Shown piece after piece: positions 24,668 to 32,228 of a DNA stretch of 64,000 bases. The translations under genes and the position numbers were made by a program. The stretch lies in the NCBI GenBank assembly GCA_934432725.1, contig CAKRZE010000001.1, positions 186,001 to 250,000 of the forward strand, in the 5' to 3' direction. The notes beneath the pieces are model-generated. The model had not been told where the DNA came from. It ran no database searches and saw only the letters and a program-made list of their open reading frames with translations. The stretch's first letter is position 1; the number at the start of each line of letters is the position of its first letter. Source of the DNA: an uncultured Eubacteriales bacterium (lineage in GTDB: Bacteria > Bacillota > Clostridia > Oscillospirales > CAG-272).

Positions 24668-24979
24668 TGCGCACATATATATTCCGTCATCAATGCGGAA
24701 TGCTTGCTCCTACTCCGATTGCAGGGGGTATTATCGCAAACCAAAGAACAGACTGCGGTGCAGCTTCGGCATCAGAGAAGCATTCGGCTTGCCTGTAAAG
24801 AGGGACGGCTTTGCCTGTCTGCTTTCTTCCGCCGGATTGCCGGTGCTCTGCCTGCCGGAACCGTGTTCCGCCCGCAGCCGACCGGCATTCCATGCGTATT
24901 CTGTCTGCTCCCATGACTTTATTCTGTATCATGACCGTCAGTGCGCTTTTCTGTCATGACGGATCAACCGCTTACCGAA

Positions 24980-27900
24980 TCAGTGCTTTTTCCGAATGCA
25001 CTGAACCAACAGGGCAATATCGCCAAGCAGCGCCAGGACGGAAATGCACAGTCCCGCGACCGCCACAACCTTCAACACAGAAAGCTCTTTCTGCTGCCGA
25101 TCATTGACCGAGGAAACTGTCTGCATATTATCACGGTCCTGCGCTTCAAGCTGATCCTTGATCGACTTCAGCTCATTTCTCAAGGCTTCCATTTCGCTCT
25201 CCAGCGAATCCCTGACCTGATCCACCTGATTCTTCAGCGCCTCGTCAGCCTCTTTCATTGCCGCCTCCAATGCATCCAGACGGTCGGAAATGGCTTTGAT
25301 ATCGGCTTTGATGAGCTCATCGGCAGCCTTGTATGCCGTATTCAGTGTTTCAACCGCCTCGGTCAGCCTTTCCGAACCGACCTTGTCACCCTGTGCAATG
25401 GCTTTGTTCAGCTCCTCAATCGCGCGGTCAAGATTCTTCTGCACCGCATCGATCGAACTCTGAAGCGCCTCATCTGCTTTGGTCAGCTTTTCCTCAAGTG
25501 CCTTGAGACTGTCTGACAGGGCGTCTATGTCGGTTTTCAGCAGATCATCCGCAGCCTTATATGCCGTCGTAAGATCCGTGATCGCCTTCAGCAGCGCATC
25601 GGCATTTTCCTTATCGCCATCGTTTATCAGCTTTGTGAGGTTCTCGATTGCATCGTCAAGATTTGTCTGGACCGCATCGATCGCATTTCTGAGCGCCTCA
25701 TCTGCTTTGGTCAGCTTTTCCTCCAAAGCGGCAAGGTCCTCTGCGGTGCCGGACTTCACAAGGTCGTCTGCTTCCTTATAAGCCTTTGTCAGGTCTTCGA
25801 CTGCCTTTGCAATCGCTTCGTTCTGACCGCTCTCCATCGCATTTTTCAGCGCTTCGGTCGCATCCTCGATCATTTTTGCCACCTGTGCGCTGGTCGTTGC
25901 GAATATCACCGTAACCTCATTGGAGTCGCCACTTGCCTTTGTCATGCTTGCGTCATAGGCAACCACGATATAGGCTGCGCTGATGTCGTTTGATGTGACC
26001 ACGAAGCTGGTCCCATTGGTGGCTCCGAGGAACTCCCGTCTTCCGCCGTCCGTGCGGTAGATCCGGAAGTTCCTCGCATCCGGACGTCCCTCCTGATACA
26101 CGGGGCGCGTCCATGTCAGAGTTGCCTTTCCGGGCGAATCCGCAGCGTACTGAGCGCTGAGGTCATTCACCGAGGCAACAGGCGCAGACACGCTTCTGAC
26201 CGCGTATCCGACGAACGGAATACCGCTGAACAGACCGTCGCCCGGATTGGTTTTCCAGCCGATCAGCGTCCAGCTGAACGCATAGCTCATGTCATCGTCG
26301 GTCAGGTTCTGCACCGAGCCGGAGGTTGCGGTCGTTGTCACCTGTGCCGTCGAAACGCCCTTTGACTTCAGGGACGAAAGGCTGGTGGTAATACCTGCCG
26401 AGGCGCCGAAGCCGGCAAAGCTTGCACCGACGGAAACCGCCAGATTGAGCGATGCACTGTCGGATACGGTTTTCGACTGCTCAAATCCGACGGAGGTGCT
26501 GTAAGCAAGCGTGGATATGCCGCCGGAGTGAGAAAGCTCCATCCAGTTGCCGTTGTTGGTCATGCTGAAGCCGCCGCTGTAGTTTGACACATCGGAGGCA
26601 TATGCAAACGGGTTGCCCTCGTTGTTGAGATAATACTTCTTCATGAGAGCGCCGTCATTCTTCGAAATGATGTCAAGGTAATACGGCTTTGAGCCCTCCA
26701 CGCCCGCACCGTATTTTTCGTTGTATGCCTCGGCAAACGCATCATACTGCTCCATCGACAGCGAGGTCAGAACGGGATACTGCGGCACGCTGACGACAAG
26801 CGACAGAGGCTCATAGGTCGGATTTCCGTTCGCATCGATCCCGGTCATTACGTCATAGCAGTAGAGATACACGAGGGTGCGGCGGATAATGACCTGGTTT
26901 TTGTTGTTTGCCTCAAAGGTCGTGGTAAACTCCGTAGTGCGCGATTCGGTGAACGCCTTTGATATGGAGGTGGAAACGGAGGCTTCGATCTCCGTTTTGA
27001 CCGACGGCGTCTCAAAGCCCGCTGTGATTCCTACGCCGAATGTCTTCTCGGAGCCGGTGCTGGTTGATCTTGTGTAGCTCTCGGAATAGCTGTAGGAGGT
27101 CGAACTGTTGCCCGCGCCAAGTTCACTGAAATACGGAGCCGCCTGAAGGAAGGCGACAACATTCGGGTCGGTGTAGGCGCTGAGCGTGGTGCTGTATCGG
27201 ACCGTGAGCGTATCGTCCGGCACTCTTGAATCATAAATGTCAACATCGGTGACAAAGCAGCCGGAATTGCTGTTTGTACGGGGCGTTGTGTTGTCCGTAT
27301 AGATGTATCCGGGCACAAAGCGCTTCCACGTTCCTTTATCATCCCTGGAAATGCCGACTCTCTGATAGTAATACCCTTTTCCGTCGTTCCGCTTAAAGCC
27401 GACGATCATCTCAATGCATTCTTTTCCGGAGTTGCTGCGGCGCATATTGCCGACCGCGATGCTGCGGATAAATACCTCGTTGACATCAACTCCGTGGCAG
27501 GAGGTCACAAGGAAGTTAAAGCCGAAGTTCGTGTCGGACTGACTGCCGCCCGGCACGTCAAGCGCGTCCGAGCCGGATGCCTGCACCAATTCATAAAAGT
27601 TGTACTTGCCCTTCTGAGCCTGGTACACATAACCGTTTACGAATACATACGCCCTGCTGTTCAGTCCGTCGAAGCTGACGCACTCCACGGAGCACTGCTG
27701 CCAGGACTGTTCGCTTGCTCTCAGACTGTCTCCGTAGCTGATTGCCGAAAGCTGGTTTGCATGCCCGGTGAGCATATCCCCCGCCATGGTGACCAGATCG
27801 CCGCCGTTGAGCCGAAACATATGGTATTGGATGCCCGCATTCTCCTTTGAGCTGTCAATGTAGATCGCTCTTCCGTTGGAGTTGAGCTTTCCCATAAAGC

Positions 27901-29023
27901 CGGCAACGATGACCTCATTCCCGCCGTCTCCGTCAAGGTCGCCGATCGAAACATCGGGCGCAGCCGCCACATAAGTCGCAGAAGACCAATTCACACGCAA
28001 TTCGGTGTTGCTGACACTCAGATCATTGACACCGGAGGCGCCCTTGCTTCCGCGTCCGACAGCCAGCATCGGAACGCAGGCATTGTAGGCTGCCGATTTA
28101 TAATTATCGGTGAGATTTCCCGCCGCAGACACCACGGCAAGGTCGTCGATACCGTCGCCGTTCAGATCTCCGCTTGCAAGCGAAACACAAAGTCTGTCTC
28201 CGACATGCCTGGACTCCTCCAGATATCCCTCAAGACCGGATCGATGGTCATACGAATATTTTATGTATTCCTTATTGATATACTCGTTTCCGCTGCGGTC
28301 AACCGTGACATTCGTTTTGCTCCAGTCCGTTCCGTTGAACGAAACCTCATACAGACCCGCTGCATAACCCAGGCTGGGGTACAGCATGATATGACCGCAA
28401 TAAAACACAAGCGAATCGCGTCCGTCCCCGTTATAGTCGCCGGCAGTGATGGAAAAATAGTTGTTTGCGTCAACGGTATCCAGACTATCCCATGCAAAGT
28501 TGATCCAGGAGCTTTCAATCTTGGTATACGACTTGACAAGAGTATTGGTGTCCATATTATAGATGTACACAGCCGCAGCGCCTCTGGTCGCCAAATTGTC
28601 GGCTATCGGATAAAAGCCGAGAACCGCGATGTGGTTCTTTCTGCCGCAGCCTGTCGGGTCAAAAGCCACAGCCTGCGTGAACATAAGGTCGGCAGCCGGA
28701 CCTGTTCTCGGCAAGCCAGCCTGCAGCTGATTGGACGATAAGCCCTTATATTCGATTTTTGCCCCTTCTCCGGGGATATGCGTATAAAGCTCCGATTTTT
28801 CAAGAAGCGTTATCGAGCTGCCCGTGCCGTAGGGCGTGAGAAGCCCGTCGGGCACGGCGGGCGCCGCCTGCTCAAGCATCTTCAAAATATCGTTTCCGCC
28901 GATAGATGGATCGACAGGATCCACGAATCTTTCAATAATCGTTTCCGCCGACAGTGCAATGGACGGTATCATGCCGAGCAATGTGCAGATTGCAAGCAGA
29001 ATACCGATGACTCTTTTTTTCAT
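24980..29023 (-). CDS. Exported, membrane-anchored modular protein: FG-GAP, aerolysin-like region, Fn3, coiled coil
   Basis: I do not recognise the whole protein (1347 residues). A signal peptide (1-26, cut near LSA-ET) is followed by a region with three FG-GAP/Ca-binding motifs: GDYNGDGRD (195-203), GDLNGDGID (285-293) and GDLDGDGGN (361-369), suggesting a beta-propeller. Residues 640-725 and 830-905 are Ser/Thr-rich strands with alternating polarity, reminiscent of the membrane-inserting hairpins of aerolysin/ETX-MTX2 toxins; this is inference. A fibronectin type III-like domain covers about 945-1042, a repetitive coiled coil about 1045-1315, and one transmembrane helix with a basic tail 1316-1347. 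The coiled coil repeats with a unit of about 77 residues (EEKLTKADEAL at 1101 and 1177). It is coupled to the TetR gene by a 4-bp overlap. Confidence 0.85.
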   Translation of the reverse strand: MKKRVIGILLAICTLLGMIPSIALSAETIIERFVDPVDPSIGGNDILKMLEQAAPAVPDGLLTPYGTGSSITLLEKSELYTHIPGEGAKIEYKGLSSNQLQAGLPRTGPAADLMFTQAVAFDPTGCGRKNHIAVLGFYPIADNLATRGAAAVYIYNMDTNTLVKSYTKIESSWINFAWDSLDTVDANNYFSITAGDYNGDGRDSLVFYCGHIMLYPSLGYAAGLYEVSFNGTDWSKTNVTVDRSGNEYINKEYIKYSYDHRSGLEGYLEESRHVGDRLCVSLASGDLNGDGIDDLAVVSAAGNLTDNYKSAAYNACVPMLAVGRGSKGASGVNDLSVSNTELRVNWSSATYVAAAPDVSIGDLDGDGGNEVIVAGFMGKLNSNGRAIYIDSSKENAGIQYHMFRLNGGDLVTMAGDMLTGHANQLSAISYGDSLRASEQSWQQCSVECVSFDGLNSRAYVFVNGYVYQAQKGKYNFYELVQASGSDALDVPGGSQSDTNFGFNFLVTSCHGVDVNEVFIRSIAVGNMRRSNSGKECIEMIVGFKRNDGKGYYYQRVGISRDDKGTWKRFVPGYIYTDNTTPRTNSNSGCFVTDVDIYDSRVPDDTLTVRYSTTLSAYTDPNVVAFLQAAPYFSELGAGNSSTSYSYSESYTRSTSTGSEKTFGVGITAGFETPSVKTEIEASVSTSISKAFTESRTTEFTTTFEANNKNQVIIRRTLVYLYCYDVMTGIDANGNPTYEPLSLVVSVPQYPVLTSLSMEQYDAFAEAYNEKYGAGVEGSKPYYLDIISKNDGALMKKYYLNNEGNPFAYASDVSNYSGGFSMTNNGNWMELSHSGGISTLAYSTSVGFEQSKTVSDSASLNLAVSVGASFAGFGASAGITTSLSSLKSKGVSTAQVTTTATSGSVQNLTDDDMSYAFSWTLIGWKTNPGDGLFSGIPFVGYAVRSVSAPVASVNDLSAQYAADSPGKATLTWTRPVYQEGRPDARNFRIYRTDGGRREFLGATNGTSFVVTSNDISAAYIVVAYDASMTKASGDSNEVTVIFATTSAQVAKMIEDATEALKNAMESGQNEAIAKAVEDLTKAYKEADDLVKSGTAEDLAALEEKLTKADEALRNAIDAVQTNLDDAIENLTKLINDGDKENADALLKAITDLTTAYKAADDLLKTDIDALSDSLKALEEKLTKADEALQSSIDAVQKNLDRAIEELNKAIAQGDKVGSERLTEAVETLNTAYKAADELIKADIKAISDRLDALEAAMKEADEALKNQVDQVRDSLESEMEALRNELKSIKDQLEAQDRDNMQTVSSVNDRQQKELSVLKVVAVAGLCISVLALLGDIALLVQCIRKKH
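25457..25760. repeat. Internal coding repeat in the coiled-coil region
   Basis: The DNA for EEKLTKADEAL is nearly identical in two places (near 25465-25495 and 25695-25725), about 230 bp apart, matching a repeat of about 77 residues. The repeat could expand or shrink by recombination and so change stalk length. Confidence 0.7.
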
Positions 29024-29721
29024 GCTGTTTCCTCCGGTTTTGTAAGCGTAAGATCGAATTTCGTCTCAAACATGACAAGGAGCCTTTGCATAACCTCGTT
29101 TGCAATCGCCTTGACGTCAAGTCCCTTCATGTAGGAGAGAATCTTTTTCAGTTCTTCTTCGGGCACCCTGTATACCCGCAGCGCGGCTGTCAGAAAGCGT
29201 TCCAGCTTTCGCTCAAACGGAAAATGAATGTCGCATTTCTTTGCCATATAGCTCCGCATCAGACCCGAGGTACCGATCTCCATTTCATAAAAATCGTTCT
29301 CGGTATAGTCCGGAAAGAAGGAGCCGAATATCAGCTTCAGTTCCGCTGTTGTGTTAAGATAGATATATTCCGAAATGTTCGGCAGTGTGTAGGCTTCCAG
29401 ATAAATTTCCCTCAGATTTTCTTTCATCTCGGTAATGGCAAGCTGAATGGATGTCTCCACTGCATAGGCATACACCGGGGACGGCATGGCTTCTGCAATG
29501 CTGCGCGCCATTTTGAACTGTCCTCCGAACATCGTCTTGACAAGCTCCATCAGAATGACGTCCTTTGTATGAAAGAAGTTCTGAAAGCTTCCTCTTGCGA
29601 CACCGGATTCCTCCACGATCTGGCTGATTGAGGTCTGCTTATAGCCCTGCTCCAAAAACAGCCTGACGCAAACGGAAAGGATTCTTTTTCTTATCTCAAC
29701 AGCTTCCTGTCTTGTTGACAT
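29020..29721 (-). CDS. TetR/AcrR family regulator of the surface-protein operon
   Basis: A 233-residue TetR regulator. The helix-turn-helix is at about residues 10-55 (RKRILSVCVRLFLEQGYKQ, then SISQIVEESGVARGSFQNFF); the rest is the helical ligand/dimer domain. The ATG at 29721 (MSTRQEAVE) is chosen over upstream starts (29760, 29751), which fall at or before the predicted transcription start. The stop overlaps the surface-protein start by four bases, so the two are translated together. A sigma-A promoter and a 16-bp palindrome overlap just upstream, pointing to autoregulation of the two-gene operon. The ligand is unknown; drug export is not suggested by the neighbour. Confidence 0.92.
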   Translation of the reverse strand: MSTRQEAVEIRKRILSVCVRLFLEQGYKQTSISQIVEESGVARGSFQNFFHTKDVILMELVKTMFGGQFKMARSIAEAMPSPVYAYAVETSIQLAITEMKENLREIYLEAYTLPNISEYIYLNTTAELKLIFGSFFPDYTENDFYEMEIGTSGLMRSYMAKKCDIHFPFERKLERFLTAALRVYRVPEEELKKILSYMKGLDVKAIANEVMQRLLVMFETKFDLTLTKPEETA

Positions 29722-29740
29722 AACCCACCGCCCTTCATTT

Positions 29741-29756
29741 TTAATATACATACTAA
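29741..29756. promoter_or_regulatory. Putative TetR operator
   Basis: The sequence fits the palindrome TTA-N-TAT-NN-ATA-N-TAA (12 of 16 bases symmetrical). It overlaps the transcription start region of the tetR promoter, the usual place for TetR self-repression. Confidence 0.5.
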
Positions 29757-29784
29757 TCATATCACCATTTCAAAGGAAAAGCAA
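29756..29784 (-). promoter_or_regulatory. Sigma-A promoter of the tetR-surface-protein operon
   Basis: On minus: TTGCTT (29784-29779), 17-bp spacer, TATGAT (29761-29756). Confidence 0.75.
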
Positions 29785-30507
29785 TAGTATTTATAAAATA
29801 TCCTGCGTAAAAATATATTTTTCGCGCAAAGCCGCACCGGAAGCACAGCGCTGTTTTCATCCGGAATGCAGAGCACCGGAATCTTACGAATCTGACAAGG
29901 TCATAACCGCCGGTGGAAACCGACGGCGTATACAGCCCCGCAAGAGCATTCGTGCCGGAACAGGACCGAGCCCCGCCGGAATGCCTGCCATAGAAGGCAG
30001 CCCCCTGCCCGAAGTTTACTGTTCTCGGCAAGCATGAGCCCCGTCATCCGAAAGGTACGGAAGAACAACCGGACCGGACGCCGGTCAAATGCCCGGAACA
30101 AAGGAAAAAGCGCTTCCGGAATGCTGCGAGCGGTTACGGACAGCTTGGTGCAGAACAGATACCTGCAGCCGAAGCAGTCCCTTTTTGCAAGAGCTGTTTT
30201 CACTGCATCGGTCTGCCGGCGGCGATTGTTTTCGCGGAAGCATCGGCTGACTTCCGGAACGCAAAAAGACTGCCGCGCAGAAGCGCAGCAGCCAAAAAAT
30301 ATTTTATAAGGAGGGGCATCGGATCCGCAAAGCAGTCAGACAACAATCCGGGTCAGAAGTTTTAACCGTCCGCCCCATGCTCTGCCGCGATGCGATTTCT
30401 GCCGGATGCGGGGGCAGCCGTGCGGAGATATTTCTTCGCTCCGCCCCAAGGCATCCCAACCCATTCCGCCGTGCTCCGGATGCTCTATACCGGCACCGGT
30501 CCGGCAG
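29785..30507. other. Long spacer between mgsA and the tetR promoter
   Basis: About 720 bp with no credible gene. Frames on plus (30034-30309, 30406-30873) have basic, low-complexity translations or overlap mgsA. A GGAGGGG at 30310 resembles a ribosome site but no open frame of use follows. No terminator with a clear T run was found for mgsA. Confidence 0.45.
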
Positions 30508-30963
30508 TTATCCGTGACGCTGATACGAAGCGTGCTTTTTCTTCAGCAGATTGTATTCCGACCGCGGATTGACAATTTCACGCCAGTCAAGATCCCCTCT
30601 GTCCAGCGCACGCACCAGAATTTCGGCGGTCGCAATGTTGGTTGCCACAGGGATGTTGTGAATATCACAGTTCCTCAGCATGACGGAGGCAACCTTGTCC
30701 TCCTCGTCATCCATAACGGCGGTATCGCGGAAGTAAATCAGCATGTCGATTTCATCATACGAAATCCGGGAGGTGATTTGCTGCATTCCGCCGTGAGGAC
30801 CGGACAAAAGACGTTCAATGGAAAGTCCCGTTGCATCCGAAATATATTTTCCGGTTATTCCCGTTGCACATAGATTATGCTTGCTCAGGATACCGCAGTA
30901 GGCAATACAGAATTGTGTGATCAGTTCCTTTTTTCTGTCGTCTGCGATAATGGCAATTTCCAT
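30508..30963 (-). CDS. mgsA: Methylglyoxal synthase
   Basis: A 151-residue methylglyoxal synthase that converts dihydroxyacetone phosphate to methylglyoxal and phosphate, a bypass of lower glycolysis when phosphate is scarce. The phosphate-binding motif (CATGITGKYI), the SGPHGGMQQI block and the catalytic aspartate region (IDMLIYFRD) are present. The N-terminus (MEIAIIADDRKKE) lacks the usual extension and fits the compact clostridial type. It starts 27 bases after minD on the same strand, with AAGGA upstream; minD-mgsA adjacency is seen in other Clostridia. Confidence 0.95.
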   Translation of the reverse strand: MEIAIIADDRKKELITQFCIAYCGILSKHNLCATGITGKYISDATGLSIERLLSGPHGGMQQITSRISYDEIDMLIYFRDTAVMDDEEDKVASVMLRNCDIHNIPVATNIATAEILVRALDRGDLDWREIVNPRSEYNLLKKKHASYQRHG

Positions 30964-30990
30964 CTCAATCAGTCCTTTCGATATATTGAA

Positions 30991-31791
30991 TTATTGTAGG
31001 TGCTTAAGCAGCCGGCTTCTGGAAACACCGCGGAAACCGGTGAAAAGCGGAACCTGCACACCGCAGATGCGCGATGCAAGATTCTGATACGCGATCGGAA
31101 CGTTGGAGCCCTTGATCATATACACAGGCTTTTGCGCTGCCTGATACGCCATCACGCGGCTGTCAAACGGAATCACGGAAATCAGCTGCAAATAGGTATC
31201 ATCAATGACACCGGATAAGCTGAATGGCTCCTGTACGGTATCGGCAGGATTCAGATCAAAGCAGTTGATCACAAGCCTTCTCTGCGTGATGCCGAGATCA
31301 AGAAGCACAGAGCCTGTCCGCTCTGCCGCGCGAATGGAGGTAGGCTGATTGGTCGCCACCACCAGTGCCATAGCAGAAACGGAGGCTGCCATCCTTACAC
31401 TTTGTCCGATTTCACCGGGGGTATCCAGCAGAATATAATCATACTGCATTCTCTCCGCAATGGAATGCACCATGCGGCGGAACGCCTCCGGATCTACGCT
31501 GTCCTCCGAGCGGCTGTACGGCGCGGCAAGCAGCGACAGATTCGGGCATTCCGGATACGGAAGAATTGCCTTTTCCGGGGAGATCACACCCGCCATAATG
31601 TCGCAGACATCATAAATAACACTGTCCTCGATGCCGAGAATCAGATCAAGCGAACGAATGCCGAAGTCACAATCGATCACCAGCACCCGAAATCCCTTTT
31701 GTGCCAGTGAAATTCCCAGATTGGCAGATATTGTGGATTTACCGACTCCGCCCTTGCAGGACGTAATCATAAGAATTTTTGTACCATTCAT
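30991..31791 (-). CDS. minD: MinD-like division-site ATPase
   Basis: A 266-residue ParA/MinD ATPase. The deviant Walker A motif is KGGVGKST (13-20) and the switch region DCDFGIRSLDLILG is typical of MinD; DTPGEIG is the Walker B region. MinD binds membrane through a C-terminal amphipathic helix and with MinC blocks division at poles; the end (GVSRSRLLKHLQ) could be such a helix but is short. No minC or minE is in the window. ATG 31791 has AGAGG eight bases upstream; the longer frame to 31908 lacks one. Two promoters lie upstream. It could also be a MinD paralogue with another partner. Confidence 0.88.
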   Translation of the reverse strand: MNGTKILMITSCKGGVGKSTISANLGISLAQKGFRVLVIDCDFGIRSLDLILGIEDSVIYDVCDIMAGVISPEKAILPYPECPNLSLLAAPYSRSEDSVDPEAFRRMVHSIAERMQYDYILLDTPGEIGQSVRMAASVSAMALVVATNQPTSIRAAERTGSVLLDLGITQRRLVINCFDLNPADTVQEPFSLSGVIDDTYLQLISVIPFDSRVMAYQAAQKPVYMIKGSNVPIAYQNLASRICGVQVPLFTGFRGVSRSRLLKHLQ

Positions 31792-31928
31792 GCGGCAGCC
31801 TCTTAAATTCGGTATTCCGGACATCCGGTATAAGGCAGCATCTGCTGAAGCCGCAGCCGGTTCCCCGCTTTTCGAAAAACCGAAAAACGGCAGAAACCTT
31901 TTCCGCACAGCAAAACTCTCACGATACT

Positions 31929-31957
31929 ATCATATCAGAATATCCGTAGAATGTCAA
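31929..31957 (-). promoter_or_regulatory. Proximal sigma-A promoter of minD-mgsA
   Basis: On minus: perfect TTGACA (31957-31952), 17-bp spacer, TATGAT (31934-31929). Confidence 0.85.
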
Positions 31958-32052
31958 TCAAATACATAAAGTTTTATCTGTCAAGTCCGCATGAAATAGA
32001 ATTTCATGCATAATTCCCGAATCGGATCATGCAATCCGAAACACAACGCGCT

Positions 32053-32081
32053 ATTATACCACAAAGGATTCATTTTGTCAA
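32053..32081 (-). promoter_or_regulatory. Distal consensus sigma-A promoter upstream of minD
   Basis: On minus: TTGACA (32081-32076), 17-bp spacer, TATAAT (32058-32053), full consensus. The RNA would run into minD and has a small hairpin CATGAAAT-TCT-ATTTCATG before the proximal promoter. It may be a second minD promoter or drive a short RNA. Confidence 0.8.
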
Positions 32082-32228
32082 TGTCAAAGGATTCCTCCGA
32101 CAGACCTGCAAACGCAATGCAGACACGCTTTCCGCAGAATCCGATCATGCAGAGACAGCCGGGCGGATTCCGCAAAAAAGCATCTTTCGGAAAACCAGCC
32201 GCAAAGCAGCTTGCTTTTCTGTCTGCCC

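Larger units (their letters stand above)
24194..24979. other. Long spacer between convergent birA and the surface-protein gene
   Basis: Nearly 800 bp without a plausible gene. It holds two terminator-like hairpins: 24408-24450 with T6 on plus (for birA) and 24637-24667 with T5 on minus (for the surface-protein gene). I see nothing else in it. Confidence 0.5.
31792..32228. other. Intergenic region with tandem minD promoters
   Basis: No gene seen. It contains the two promoters described and a perfect 8-bp hairpin (about 31992-32010) between them. Confidence 0.6.
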
